A DNA stretch of 64,000 nucleotides from Acidithiobacillus_B sp049965315 (GTDB lineage Bacteria; Pseudomonadota; Gammaproteobacteria; Acidithiobacillales; Acidithiobacillaceae): NCBI RefSeq assembly GCF_049965315.1, contig NZ_JBMFWL010000001.1, forward strand, positions 62,001 to 126,000, given 5' to 3'. This document shows positions 44,857 through 54,421 of this stretch, piece after piece. Both the position numbers and the translations under genes were made by a program. Every line of letters begins with the position of its first letter. Position 1 is the stretch's first letter. Below the pieces are notes generated by a model. The model was not told the origin of the DNA, ran no database searches, and was given only the letters and a program-made list of their open reading frames with translations.

Positions 44857-45264
44857 TCAGGCGCTTAACATCGACACCGGCTTGACACGCACCTCATGGG
44901 CCGGCACACCCATCATCTCCACCTGACCGCGCTTCATTTCCATGGTGGAAACCTGCCCGGCACCAAAGGCTTCCTTGAGGTAGTTCAAGGCGTCCTCGGG
45001 CTGGATGATGTCCCCGCAGGTGAAGACATCCACCGCGGCATAACCGTATTCCGGCCAGGTGTGAATAGCCAGATGCGATTCGGCGACGATAACGGCGCCA
45101 CTCACCCCATAGGGGGAAAAATGGTGAAAGGTTTGCGTCACGATCGTACACCCGGCGCGGCGAGCCGCCTCGAGCATGGCATCCGTAACAATATCCACAT
45201 CAGACAAGGTACTGGAGTCACAGTGATAAAAATCTGCGACGATTTGATGTCCCAATGAGCGCAT
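44857..45264 (-). CDS. speD: S-adenosylmethionine decarboxylase proenzyme SpeD
   Basis: 135 aa small bacterial-type AdoMetDC. Self-cleavage occurs at the Glu-Ser pair in VAESHLAIHTWPE, making Ser63 the pyruvoyl precursor; conserved His in FHHFSPYGVSGAVI and Cys in VFTCGD are present. It produces decarboxylated SAM for SpeE. Start MRSLGHQIV, with a G-run ribosome site. A 165-nt leader precedes it. Confidence 0.95.
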   Translation of the reverse strand: MRSLGHQIVADFYHCDSSTLSDVDIVTDAMLEAARRAGCTIVTQTFHHFSPYGVSGAVIVAESHLAIHTWPEYGYAAVDVFTCGDIIQPEDALNYLKEAFGAGQVSTMEMKRGQVEMMGVPAHEVRVKPVSMLSA

Positions 45265-45429
45265 GAGTGCCCCCCCTAACAAGCCAAAAGGTTAAGAAGC
45301 AGCTCCCGTGCACCCCCAGACAGTACTTGGTTCTTATGCCCTACCTTGCTGGAACGTGGCGACGCCGTACGTTCCGAGTCGTTTAAGGACTTACCCCCTT
45401 GTATCTGCTATCGGTGCCGTGGAAACAGA
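45265..45429 (-). ncRNA. Long structured 5' leader of speD (candidate cis-regulatory RNA)
   Basis: Predicted leader between the promoter at 45436 and speD. It contains a strong hairpin (GGAACGT paired with ACGTTCC around an inner GGC/GCC, 45351-45375) and other short repeats, with no open frame of note. This is the speD half of the 383-bp gap (45265-45647). I do not recognise a known riboswitch class; polyamine genes are often controlled through their leaders. Confidence 0.4.
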
Positions 45430-45435
45430 GAGCGC

Positions 45436-45463
45436 ACTATACACGCATAAGTCCAGGATGCAA
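45436..45463 (-). promoter_or_regulatory. Sigma-70 promoter of speD
   Basis: On the minus strand TTGCAT (45463-45458), 16-bp spacer, TATAGT (45441-45436). Transcription would start near 45429. Confidence 0.6.
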
Positions 45464-45544
45464 GCACTTTTTCCTCCCGGAAAGACGCTCCCGGATGGGG
45501 GCAGAAACCCCGAATGCCCGGATAAAAAAAGGAATTCGCACCCC

Positions 45545-45568
45545 CCTTTGCAAGCCGGCATGCAAAGG
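45545..45568. repeat. 24-bp palindrome upstream of mlaF
   Basis: CCTTTGCAAGCC/GGCATGCAAAGG, symmetrical at all but one position pair (A opposite A). No T-run follows on either strand, so it is more like an operator than a terminator. A second, perfect 10-bp palindrome (ACCGATCGGT, 45602-45611) abuts a TATACT hexamer (45613-45618), a plausible -10 of the mla operon. Confidence 0.45.
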
Positions 45569-45647
45569 CCACTGACCGGGACAAAGGCTGGCCCACAACC
45601 GACCGATCGGTTTATACTGGCGCCCTGTCTGCCAGCTTGGAGCCCCC

Positions 45648-46472
45648 ATGGCCGCCGAGGCCCTTGTCGAAACGCAAGACCTATACTTCTCCCGCGGTCG
45701 CCGCGCCGTCCTGACCGGGGTGGATCTGCGCATTCCGCGGCGCGCCATCGTTTCGGTCATGGGCGCCAGCGGCGGCGGCAAGACCACCTTGCTCAACCTC
45801 ATTGCCGGCAGCCTGACTCCCAGCCGAGGGAAGGTCCTGGTTGCCGGACAGGAACCCACCCGGCTCAACAAAAACGCGCTCTACCAACTGCGCAGCCGCA
45901 TGGGCATGCTCTTCCAGCATAGCGCCCTGTTCACCGACCTCTCCACCTTCGAGAACGTGGCCTTTCCCTTGCGCCGCCATTTTTCATTGCCGGAAAGCAT
46001 CTTGCGCAAACTGGTCCTGATGAAGCTGGAGGCCGTCGGCCTGCGCGGTGCGGCGGGCCTCATGCCGGCGGAACTCTCGGGGGGGATGGCGCGGCGGGTG
46101 GCCCTGGCCCGCGCCGTGATCATGGACCCCATGCTGATCCTCTATGACGAGCCCTTCACGGGCCTCGACCCCATCAGCATCGGCATCATTGCGACCTTGA
46201 TCAAGCGCCTCAACGACGCCCTCGGCGCCACCTCGGTCATCGTCAGCCACGACGTCCACGAAACCTTTTCCATTGCCGACTACGGCTATATCCTGGCGGG
46301 CGGCCGGATCATCGCCGAAGGCACCCCCCAGGCCCTCCACGACAGTCCTTCGGAACTGGCCCGGCAATTCCTCTCCGGCAACCCCGATGGACCGGTGCCC
46401 TTCCATTATCCCGCGCCCTGCGCTTATGATCGCGCCCTGGAAATGGATGCCGTTGCCGGAGAGGAGCGCTGA
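45648..46472 (+). CDS. mlaF: Phospholipid ABC transporter ATPase MlaF
   Basis: 274 aa. Walker A MGASGGGKTTLL, Q-loop MLFQHSALFTDLSTFENVAFPLR, signature LSGGMARRVALARA, Walker B ILYDEPFTGLDP and switch VSHDVHET, all in MlaF style. It energises lipid movement between membranes together with MlaE, MlaD, MlaB and MlaC encoded in order downstream. Confidence 0.95.
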   Translation: MAAEALVETQDLYFSRGRRAVLTGVDLRIPRRAIVSVMGASGGGKTTLLNLIAGSLTPSRGKVLVAGQEPTRLNKNALYQLRSRMGMLFQHSALFTDLSTFENVAFPLRRHFSLPESILRKLVLMKLEAVGLRGAAGLMPAELSGGMARRVALARAVIMDPMLILYDEPFTGLDPISIGIIATLIKRLNDALGATSVIVSHDVHETFSIADYGYILAGGRIIAEGTPQALHDSPSELARQFLSGNPDGPVPFHYPAPCAYDRALEMDAVAGEER

Positions 46473-46476
46473 CCCC

Positions 46477-47259
46477 TTGGCTGTCTTTGATTTCATTCCC
46501 AATCTAGGGAATCGCATCCTCGCCATGGTGCCCCGCCTGGGCACGGCTAGCCGCTTTCTGGTGCTGGGCCTGGCGGCCATCTTCAGCCGCCATTTCAGCT
46601 TCCGCCAGTTGCTGCGCCAAGTCTACGGCCTCGGCGTCCTGTCCCTGGCCCTGATGATCGTCGCCGCTTTTTTCACCGGCATGGTCCTGGGCTTCCAGGG
46701 CTATTACGCCCTGGTGCGCTTTGGCGCCACCTCGGCCCTGGGCACCCTGGTGGCCCTCTCCCTCTTGCGCGAACTGGGGCCGGTGCTGACGGCGCTGCTC
46801 TTTGCCGGGCGGGCGGGGTCGGCCCTGACCGCCGAGATCGGTTCCATGAAGGCCACGGAGCAGCTCAGCGCCATGGACATGATGGCCGTCAATCCCCTGG
46901 CCTGGGTGGTGGCCCCGCGGCTGTGGGCCGGCATCATCGTGGTGCCCATCCTCTGCGTGATTTTTGATCTGGTGGGCGTTTGGGGCGGCTATCTCATCGC
47001 CGTTCCGGTCCTGGGCGTCGATGGCGGCACTTTCTGGGCGCAAATGCAGTCCAATGTCACGTTCACCGGCGACATCATGAATGGCCTGTTCAAGGCCCTG
47101 TGCTTTGGCCTGGTGGTCACCTGGATCGCCGCCTGGCAGGGCTATGCGGCCCAGCCCACGGCCGAGGGTGTAGGCAGCGCCACCACCCGCAGCGTGGTCA
47201 CCGCGTCGCTGGCGGTGCTGGGCCTCGATTTTATTCTCACCGCATTGTTATTCAAGTAG
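46477..47259 (+). CDS. mlaE: Phospholipid ABC transporter permease MlaE
   Basis: 260 aa from a TTG with GAGGAG 10 bp upstream; this start gives the same length as E. coli MlaE, whereas the first ATG (46525) would remove an N-terminal segment. Family strings: GVLSLALMIV, FTGMVLGFQGYYAL, SLLRELGPVLTALLFAGRAGSALTAEIG and TRSVVTASLAVLGLDFILTALLF. Confidence 0.94.
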   Translation: MAVFDFIPNLGNRILAMVPRLGTASRFLVLGLAAIFSRHFSFRQLLRQVYGLGVLSLALMIVAAFFTGMVLGFQGYYALVRFGATSALGTLVALSLLRELGPVLTALLFAGRAGSALTAEIGSMKATEQLSAMDMMAVNPLAWVVAPRLWAGIIVVPILCVIFDLVGVWGGYLIAVPVLGVDGGTFWAQMQSNVTFTGDIMNGLFKALCFGLVVTWIAAWQGYAAQPTAEGVGSATTRSVVTASLAVLGLDFILTALLFK

Positions 47260-47274
47260 ACTGTGGAGATCGGC

Positions 47275-47736
47275 ATGGAAAGACGGGCAGTGGACTGGTG
47301 GGTGGGCCTTTTCGTGCTTCTCGGCATCGGGGCGCTGGTGGTGCTGGCCACCCGGGTGGGCAACCTGTCGGGCTTCGCCTTCAGCAATGGCTACACCCTG
47401 AACGCCGACTTCAACAATGTGGGCGGCCTCAAGGTGCGCAGCCCGGTCAAACTGGGCGGAGTCACCGTCGGCGAGGTGACGCGGATCCGCGTCGATCCCA
47501 AAACCTTCATGGCCAAGGTCACCATGCGCATCGACCCGCAGCTCAAGCTGCCCGTGGACACCGGCGCCTCCATCTATACCGAAGGCTTGCTGGGCGAACA
47601 ATTCATCGCCCTGCAACCCGGCGGGATGCCGCAAGACCTCAAACCCGGAGGCACCATTACCATGACCCAGAGTGCCGTCAACCTCGACCAGCTCATCGGC
47701 CAGATGATCTTCAGCAAGGCCTCTGGTGGCAAATAA
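47275..47736 (+). CDS. mlaD: Phospholipid-binding MCE-domain protein MlaD
   Basis: 153 aa. One N-terminal membrane helix (DWWVGLFVLLGIGALVVLA) followed by a single MCE domain (YTLNADFNNVGGLKVRSPVKLGG, IYTEGLLGEQFIALQPGG) and a short C-terminal helix (VNLDQLIGQMIF), as in hexameric MlaD. The ATG at 47275 has GGAG upstream. Confidence 0.94.
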   Translation: MERRAVDWWVGLFVLLGIGALVVLATRVGNLSGFAFSNGYTLNADFNNVGGLKVRSPVKLGGVTVGEVTRIRVDPKTFMAKVTMRIDPQLKLPVDTGASIYTEGLLGEQFIALQPGGMPQDLKPGGTITMTQSAVNLDQLIGQMIFSKASGGK

Positions 47737-47746
47737 GGAGCCCATG

Positions 47747-48388
47747 ATGCGTTATTTACGTTTCCTTTCCCTCCTCTGGCTCGTCCTGATGACCTGGGCC
47801 GCACCCGCCTGGGCCGACGCCGATCCCGCGCCCGTCCAGGTGGTGGAACAGTTGACCAATCAGGTGCTCCAGGTCCTGCGGAGCAACCAAGGCAAACCCC
47901 TCACCCCGGCCGTCAAGACGAAGGTGGCCGACATCGTCCTGCCGCACATGGATTTCATGACCATGTCACAGTATGTCATGGCCCAATACTGGCGCCAGAT
48001 GACGCCGGCGCAACAGCAGGAATTCGTGCGTCTGTTCAAGGACCTCCTGGTGCGCACCTACACCAATTCCCTGAACCATTACCATGGCCAGACGGTGCGC
48101 ATCACCGGCAGCCAGCAGATCTCCCAGAACCCGCCGGTGGCCCAGGTGAACATGGTCATCCGCCAGAATGGCGGGGGACCGGACGTCCCCGTCATCTACG
48201 CCTTGCTCTACACCGGCAAGGAATGGAAGATCTACAACGCCTACATCGACGGGGTGAGCATGGTCCTCAACTATCGCCAGAGCTTTGGCCAGATCGCCTC
48301 CAGCCGCGGTATACCGGCCCTGCTGCAAGACATGCAGAGCAAGGATCGGGGGGCGGACACCAGCCTTACGGAGGCGGCGCGCTCTTGA
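47747..48388 (+). CDS. mlaC: Periplasmic phospholipid carrier MlaC
   Basis: 213 aa: signal peptide MRYLRFLSLLWLVLMTWAAPAWA, then the MlaC/Ttg2D fold with VLPHMDFMTMSQYVMAQYWRQMTPAQQQEF and FKDLLVRTYTNSL. It shuttles phospholipid between MlaD and the outer membrane. AAGGAG 6 bp before the ATG at 47747 favours it over the adjacent ATG at 47744. Confidence 0.93.
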   Translation: MRYLRFLSLLWLVLMTWAAPAWADADPAPVQVVEQLTNQVLQVLRSNQGKPLTPAVKTKVADIVLPHMDFMTMSQYVMAQYWRQMTPAQQQEFVRLFKDLLVRTYTNSLNHYHGQTVRITGSQQISQNPPVAQVNMVIRQNGGGPDVPVIYALLYTGKEWKIYNAYIDGVSMVLNYRQSFGQIASSRGIPALLQDMQSKDRGADTSLTEAARS

Positions 48389-48699
48389 GCACGACCTCCC
48401 GCTGGGAGGCGCGCCCCGTCAATGGCGCGCAGTGGCTCTTCCTTCAAGGGGACTGGCGGATAGCCGAACTCGCCCGGGCCCTGCGGGAAATGGAAAGCGC
48501 GCGCCCCACCCCGGACTGGCAGGACATTTCCCTCGCCGGGCTGGAGGGGGCCGACAGCAGCACCCTGGCCCTGTTCCTGGAATGGACCCAGGAAGCCCGC
48601 CGCCAGGGCCAGCCCCTGCGCATCCATGCAGCATCTGCGGCGCTCCTGGACCTGGCACGCCTTTACCGCCTCGATACCCTGCTCCAGTTCTGTCCATGA
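48385..48699 (+). CDS. mlaB: STAS-domain protein MlaB
   Basis: 104 aa from a TTG overlapping the mlaC stop (TTGA), GGAGG 10 bp upstream. A single STAS domain with LAGLEGADSSTLALFLEW, including the conserved Ser-Ser-Thr region that contacts MlaF. Regulatory subunit of the Mla transporter. Confidence 0.88.
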   Translation: MSTTSRWEARPVNGAQWLFLQGDWRIAELARALREMESARPTPDWQDISLAGLEGADSSTLALFLEWTQEARRQGQPLRIHAASAALLDLARLYRLDTLLQFCP

Positions 48700-49625
48700 G
48701 CCCGCCTCCCGCCGTATGGGTATCGGGCCTGCGCAAGGCCTACGCTTCCCATCTCGCCTTGGCGGGAGTGGATCTGGCCATTCCCGAAGGCGAGTTTTTC
48801 GGTCTGCTCGGTCCCAACGGCGCCGGCAAATCCACCCTCATCAACATCCTCGCCGGCATGGTCCGGCGCTCCAGCGGCCGCGCCGAGATCTTCGGCTTTG
48901 ACGTGGAAAGGGATTTCCGGCGCAGCCGGCAAATGCTGGGGGTGGTTCCCCAGGAACTGGCCTATGATCCGTTTTTTACGGTGCGGGAGTTTTTACGCCT
49001 GCAATCCGGTTATTTCGGGCTGCGCCGCAATGATGACTGGATCGACGAACTCATGGCCGAACTCGATCTCGCCGACAAGGCCAATGCCAACCTGCGCAGC
49101 CTGTCGGGGGGCATGAAACGGCGCGTGCTCATTGCCCAGGCCCTCGTCCATCGCCCGCCCGTGGTCGTCCTCGACGAACCCACCGCCGGCGTCGACGTGG
49201 AGCTGCGCCAGGGGCTCTGGCGTTTCATGCGCCGCTACAACGAGGAAGGCCATACCGTCATCCTCACCACCCATTACCTGGAAGAAGCCGAAGAGCTCTG
49301 CAGCCGTATCGGCATCCTGCAGCGGGGGCGGCTCATCGCCCTGGACGCCAAGGATCACCTCCTGGCCCGCTTCACCTGGCGGGTGTTGACCGTCACCTTC
49401 GACAAGGATCCAGGGCCGCTGCCGGAAACGCTGGCGGGCTTCCTCAGCGGGGCGGGCGAAAATACCCTGGTGCTGCGCCTCGACCAGAGCCGCCATAGCC
49501 TCGGCGCGGTGCTGGCGGCGCTCCAGGATCTACCGGCGCAGATCCTGGATCTGCACGTGCAGGAACCCGATCTGGAAGACGCCTTCACCGACATCCTGGG
49601 AAACATGGGGTTAGAGCAGCCGTGA
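48696..49625 (+). CDS. yadG: ABC exporter ATPase, YadG-like
   Basis: 309 aa. Walker A GPNGAGKSTLI, signature LSGGMKRRVLIAQAL, Walker B VVVLDEPTAGVD, switch THYLEEAEELC, and a C-terminal domain typical of DRA/ABC-2 ATPases. Overlaps mlaB and its permease by 4 bp each. Substrate unknown; location after mla suggests the envelope. Confidence 0.9.
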   Translation: MSPPPAVWVSGLRKAYASHLALAGVDLAIPEGEFFGLLGPNGAGKSTLINILAGMVRRSSGRAEIFGFDVERDFRRSRQMLGVVPQELAYDPFFTVREFLRLQSGYFGLRRNDDWIDELMAELDLADKANANLRSLSGGMKRRVLIAQALVHRPPVVVLDEPTAGVDVELRQGLWRFMRRYNEEGHTVILTTHYLEEAEELCSRIGILQRGRLIALDAKDHLLARFTWRVLTVTFDKDPGPLPETLAGFLSGAGENTLVLRLDQSRHSLGAVLAALQDLPAQILDLHVQEPDLEDAFTDILGNMGLEQP

Positions 49626-50449
49626 ATGAGCCAACCCGTAGCACGCCCACCTTCCCGGCCCAGCCCCTGATGAGACCGTCCTCTGGCCTTCGCTTCACCC
49701 CCACCTGGACCCTGTTCTATAAGGAGATTTTGCGCTTCGGCAAGGTCTGGCTGCAGACCGTGGCCGCCCCCCTGGTGACGACGCTGCTCTACCTGGTGGT
49801 CTTCGGCCATGCCCTGGGCGGCCGGGTCTCGGTCTATCCGGGCGTGAGTTATACGGCCTTTATCGTACCGGGCCTGATGATGATGGCGGTGCTGCAAAAC
49901 GCCTTTGCCAACAGCTCCTCCAGCCTGATCCAGGCCAAGGTGACGGGCAATATCGTTTTCCTCCTCCTCAGCCCCCTCGGCCCCAGCGAGATTTTCGTGG
50001 CGATGACCGCGGCATCCATCGTGCGCGGCGTGGTGGTCGGCCTTGCCATCCTCATCCTCGCCCTCTTTTATCTGCATCTCCCGGTCATCCACCCCTTGTG
50101 GGTGTTGATCTTCACCCTCCTCGGCGCGGGCGGTATGGGGGCCTTGGGTCTGATCGCCGGCCTCTGGGCGGAGAAATTCGATCAGATTGCCGGTTTCCAG
50201 AACTTCCTGATCATGCCCCTGACCTTTCTCGCCGGTGTTTTCTATTCGGTACACTCCCTGCCTCCCGCCTGGCGGAAGATCTCTCTGATCAACCCCTTTT
50301 TCTACGTCATCGACGGCTTCCGTTACGGTTTTTTCGCGGCGTCCGACGTCTCGGTGTGGCTGTGCCTGGCGGTGAGCGTCGCCTTTGCCGCAGTCACCTC
50401 CTTCCTTGCCTGGCGCCTGCTGCGCAGCGGCTACAAGCTGCGCCAGTGA
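49622..50449 (+). CDS. yadH: ABC-2 type exporter permease, YadH-like
   Basis: 275 aa, GTG start overlapping the ATPase stop. Six membrane segments of the ABC-2 permease fold, with the typical PGLMMMAVLQNAFANSSSSL and LTFLAGVFYSVHSLPPAWR. Forms the exporter with the upstream ATPase. Confidence 0.9.
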   Translation: MNEPTRSTPTFPAQPLMRPSSGLRFTPTWTLFYKEILRFGKVWLQTVAAPLVTTLLYLVVFGHALGGRVSVYPGVSYTAFIVPGLMMMAVLQNAFANSSSSLIQAKVTGNIVFLLLSPLGPSEIFVAMTAASIVRGVVVGLAILILALFYLHLPVIHPLWVLIFTLLGAGGMGALGLIAGLWAEKFDQIAGFQNFLIMPLTFLAGVFYSVHSLPPAWRKISLINPFFYVIDGFRYGFFAASDVSVWLCLAVSVAFAAVTSFLAWRLLRSGYKLRQ

Positions 50450-50482
50450 GTCCTGCGCCAAGGCGTTGCGGATGCCCTGCCC

Positions 50483-50510
50483 TTGCAGTCAGGCCGGGCC
50501 AAGGTATAAA
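50483..50510 (+). promoter_or_regulatory. Candidate promoter of the ibaG-grxD-murA-his series
   Basis: TTGCAG (50483-50488), 16-bp spacer, TATAAA (50505-50510). The -10 is good, the -35 matches only its first half. A second TACAAT hexamer lies at 50556-50561, too close to the ATG for a normal leader. Confidence 0.45.
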
Positions 50511-50567
50511 TTTTCCGCATGTCCCACTCCCCATCACAGGGCTGTCATTTTGCGCTACAATAATCCG

Positions 50568-50822
50568 ATGAATGCACAACTCTTGCAGGAACTCATCGCC
50601 ACGCATCTCCCCGAGGCCACCGTCATGGTCAGCGGTGACGATGGGACGCACTTTGAAGCCCTGGTCGTTACGGCGGCCTTCATCGGCCTATCACCGGTCA
50701 AGCAGCACCAACTCGTCTATCAGGCCCTGGGCGAGCGCATGCGCGAGGAGATCCACGCCCTTGCGCTGCGCACCATGACCCCGGAACAGTGGCAGGCATG
50801 GCAAGCGGCGCATCCGTCCTAA
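50568..50822 (+). CDS. ibaG: BolA-family protein IbaG
   Basis: 84 aa: LIATHLPEATVMVSGDDGTHFEALVV, then KQHQLVYQALGERMREEIHALAL, the BolA/IbaG fold with the His ligands used to share a 2Fe-2S cluster with monothiol glutaredoxin. The gene for such a glutaredoxin is next, after 35 bp. Confidence 0.93.
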   Translation: MNAQLLQELIATHLPEATVMVSGDDGTHFEALVVTAAFIGLSPVKQHQLVYQALGERMREEIHALALRTMTPEQWQAWQAAHPS

Positions 50823-50857
50823 GGTCCCTTTCCCCTTTTCACCCACAGAGGATTTCC

Positions 50858-51187
50858 ATGGCAACGATTCAGGATGTTATCCACGAGCAAATCACCAAGC
50901 ACCCCATCGTCCTGTACATGAAGGGTAATGCCAAGTTTCCCCAATGCGGCTTTTCGGCCCGCGCCGTGCAGCTTTTGCAGCAGTCGGGGGCGAAGGACTT
51001 CCTGACGGTGGACGTACTCGCCGATCCGCAGGTTCGCGATGGGATCAAGCAGGTCTCCAACTGGCCGACCATCCCCCAGCTCTACGTCAATGGGGAGTTC
51101 ATCGGCGGTTCCGACATCATGGGGGACCTCTTCCAGCAGGGCGAACTGCAGAAACTCATCGCCAGCACCCAGGCGGCCGAGGGCTGA
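50858..51187 (+). CDS. grxD: Monothiol glutaredoxin GrxD
   Basis: 109 aa with the CGFS active site (Cys30 in FPQCGFSARA), WPTIPQLYVNGEFIGGSDI and the final helix. It carries 2Fe-2S clusters and pairs with BolA-type proteins such as IbaG. AGAGGAT ribosome site. Confidence 0.95.
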   Translation: MATIQDVIHEQITKHPIVLYMKGNAKFPQCGFSARAVQLLQQSGAKDFLTVDVLADPQVRDGIKQVSNWPTIPQLYVNGEFIGGSDIMGDLFQQGELQKLIASTQAAEG

Positions 51188-51196
51188 GCACCCCGC

Positions 51197-52464
<1,268 letters not shown>

Positions 52465-52468
<4 letters not shown>

Positions 52469-53112
52469 ATCACGGCATCACCATTGCTTTATCCAAGGGC
52501 CGCATCCTCGAAGAGGCATTGCCGCTTTTTGCCGGGGCCGGGATCGTGCCTCTGGAGGATCCGGACCAGTCGCGCAAGCTCATCATCGAGAGCAGCCATC
52601 CCGGCCTGCGTTTTCTCATCATTCGCGCCAGCGATGTCCCCACCTATGTGACCTGGGGGGCGGCCGATCTCGGCATCGCCGGCAAGGATGTGCTCATGGA
52701 GCAGGAGGGGCTGGATCTCTACGAGCCCCTGGACCTCAAGATCGGGGTTTGCCGTATGGCCGTGGCGGAGGCGGCGGACCTCGCCGCCCACGACGCCCCC
52801 CAGCGCTGGGAGCGGGTGCGCATCGCCACCAAGTACCCCAACATCACGCGCCGTCACTTCCAGGCCCGGGGCGTACAGACCGAGATCATCAAGCTCTACG
52901 GGAGCATGGAGCTGGCGCCCCTGGTGGGGCTGGCCGATCGCATCGTCGATCTGGTGTCCAGCGGCCGCACCCTGCGCGAAAACGGCCTGGTGGAAGTGGA
53001 GCAGATCGCCCCCATTTCCAGCCGTCTGGTGGTCAACCGCGCCGCCATGAAGCGCAAGCTGCGGCCCATTGAAACGCTTATCGGACAATTGGAGGCACAA
53101 GTCCAGCCATGA
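52465..53112 (+). CDS. hisG: ATP phosphoribosyltransferase HisG, short form
   Basis: 215 aa, GTG start. ALSKGRILEEALPLF, ASDVPTYVTWGAADLGIAGKDVL, KYPNITRRHF and the PRPP-binding IVDLVSSGRTLRENGL. The length identifies the short form, which lacks the C-terminal regulatory domain and needs HisZ; no hisZ is in the window. First step of histidine synthesis. Confidence 0.95.
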
Positions 53113-53122
53113 GAGGCCAGCC

Positions 53123-54421
53123 ATGAGAAAACTGGATACCCGCGAACCCGACTTCAGCGCCCGTCTCCACGAACTCCACGACTGGGACGCCAACAACGAC
53201 CCGGCCGTGGAGGACCGGGTGCGGGAGATCCTGGCGGCGGTGCGTGAGCAGGGGGATGAAGCGGTCCTCGCCTATACGCGGCGCTTCGATGGCCTGGATC
53301 TGCAGGAGGCCGCGGCCCTGGAGATCCCCCCTGCGCGCTGGGACGCAGCCCTGGCCAGCCTATCGCCCAGCGATCGCGAGGCACTCCACCTCGCCGCCCA
53401 TCGCGTTCGCAGCTACCATCAGCACCAGCGCATGGAGACCTGGACCTATACCGAGGCCGACGGCACCGTCCTCGGCCAGCGCGTGCTGCCCCTGTCGCGC
53501 GTAGGCATTTACGTCCCCGGCGGCAAGGCCGCCTACCCCAGTTCCGTCCTGATGAACGCCATCCCCGCCCAGGTGGCGGGAGTACCCGAGATCATCATGA
53601 CCGTACCCACCCCCCAAGGCCAGATCAATCCCTGGGTCTTGGCCGCCGCGGCGGTCTGCGGAGTGAGCCGGATGTTCACCATCGGCGGTGCCCAGGCCGT
53701 GGCCGCCCTGGCCTACGGCACCGCAAGCATCCCCGCCGTGGACAAGATCGTCGGCCCCGGCAACATCTATGTGGCCACGGCCAAGCGCATGGTCTTCGGC
53801 CGGGTAGGCATCGATATGATCGCCGGCCCCAGCGAGATCCTGGTCATCAGCGATGGCAGCGCCGACCCCCAATGGCTGGCCTGGGACCTCCTCTCCCAGG
53901 CCGAGCACGATGAGCTGGCCCAGAGCATCCTCATCGGCTGGGACGACGCCCACCTGGAGGCCGTCGCGGCGGCCGTGGAGAAGGCCCTGGGCGAGCTCGA
54001 CCGCGCCCCCATCGCCCGCAAGAGCTGGACCGAGCGGGGGGCCGTCATCCGCGTGCGCGACCGCGCCGAGGCCTGCGCCATCGCCAATGGCATCGCCCCC
54101 GAACACCTGGAGCTGGCGGTGGCGGATCCCGAGGACTGGCTGCCGGAGATCCTGAACGCCGGTGCCATCTTCATGGGCATCCACAGTTGCGAAGCCCTCG
54201 GCGACTACCTGGCGGGACCCAACCACGTCCTGCCCACGGGGGGCAGCGCACGGTTTTCCTCGGCCCTGGGCGTCTATGACTTCGTCAAGCGCAGCAGCCT
54301 CATCCACGCCAGCCCGGCAGGGGCCGGTACCCTCGGTGCCATCGCCGAGCGCCTCGCCACCGCCGAGGGTTTGACGGCCCATGCCCGCTCTGCGGCCTGC
54401 CGCAGCAAGCCTCCCCGATGA
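53123..54421 (+). CDS. hisD: Histidinol dehydrogenase HisD
   Basis: 432 aa, zinc enzyme for the last two steps of histidine synthesis. RVGIYVPGGKAAYPSSVLM, the GPGNIYVATAKR loop, GPSEILVI, LSQAEHDELAQS with the Zn-binding Gln/His, and LPTGGSARFSSAL with GIAPEHLEL before it. Start ATG follows a GAGAGG site, 10 bp after hisG. Confidence 0.96.
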   Translation: MRKLDTREPDFSARLHELHDWDANNDPAVEDRVREILAAVREQGDEAVLAYTRRFDGLDLQEAAALEIPPARWDAALASLSPSDREALHLAAHRVRSYHQHQRMETWTYTEADGTVLGQRVLPLSRVGIYVPGGKAAYPSSVLMNAIPAQVAGVPEIIMTVPTPQGQINPWVLAAAAVCGVSRMFTIGGAQAVAALAYGTASIPAVDKIVGPGNIYVATAKRMVFGRVGIDMIAGPSEILVISDGSADPQWLAWDLLSQAEHDELAQSILIGWDDAHLEAVAAAVEKALGELDRAPIARKSWTERGAVIRVRDRAEACAIANGIAPEHLELAVADPEDWLPEILNAGAIFMGIHSCEALGDYLAGPNHVLPTGGSARFSSALGVYDFVKRSSLIHASPAGAGTLGAIAERLATAEGLTAHARSAACRSKPPR

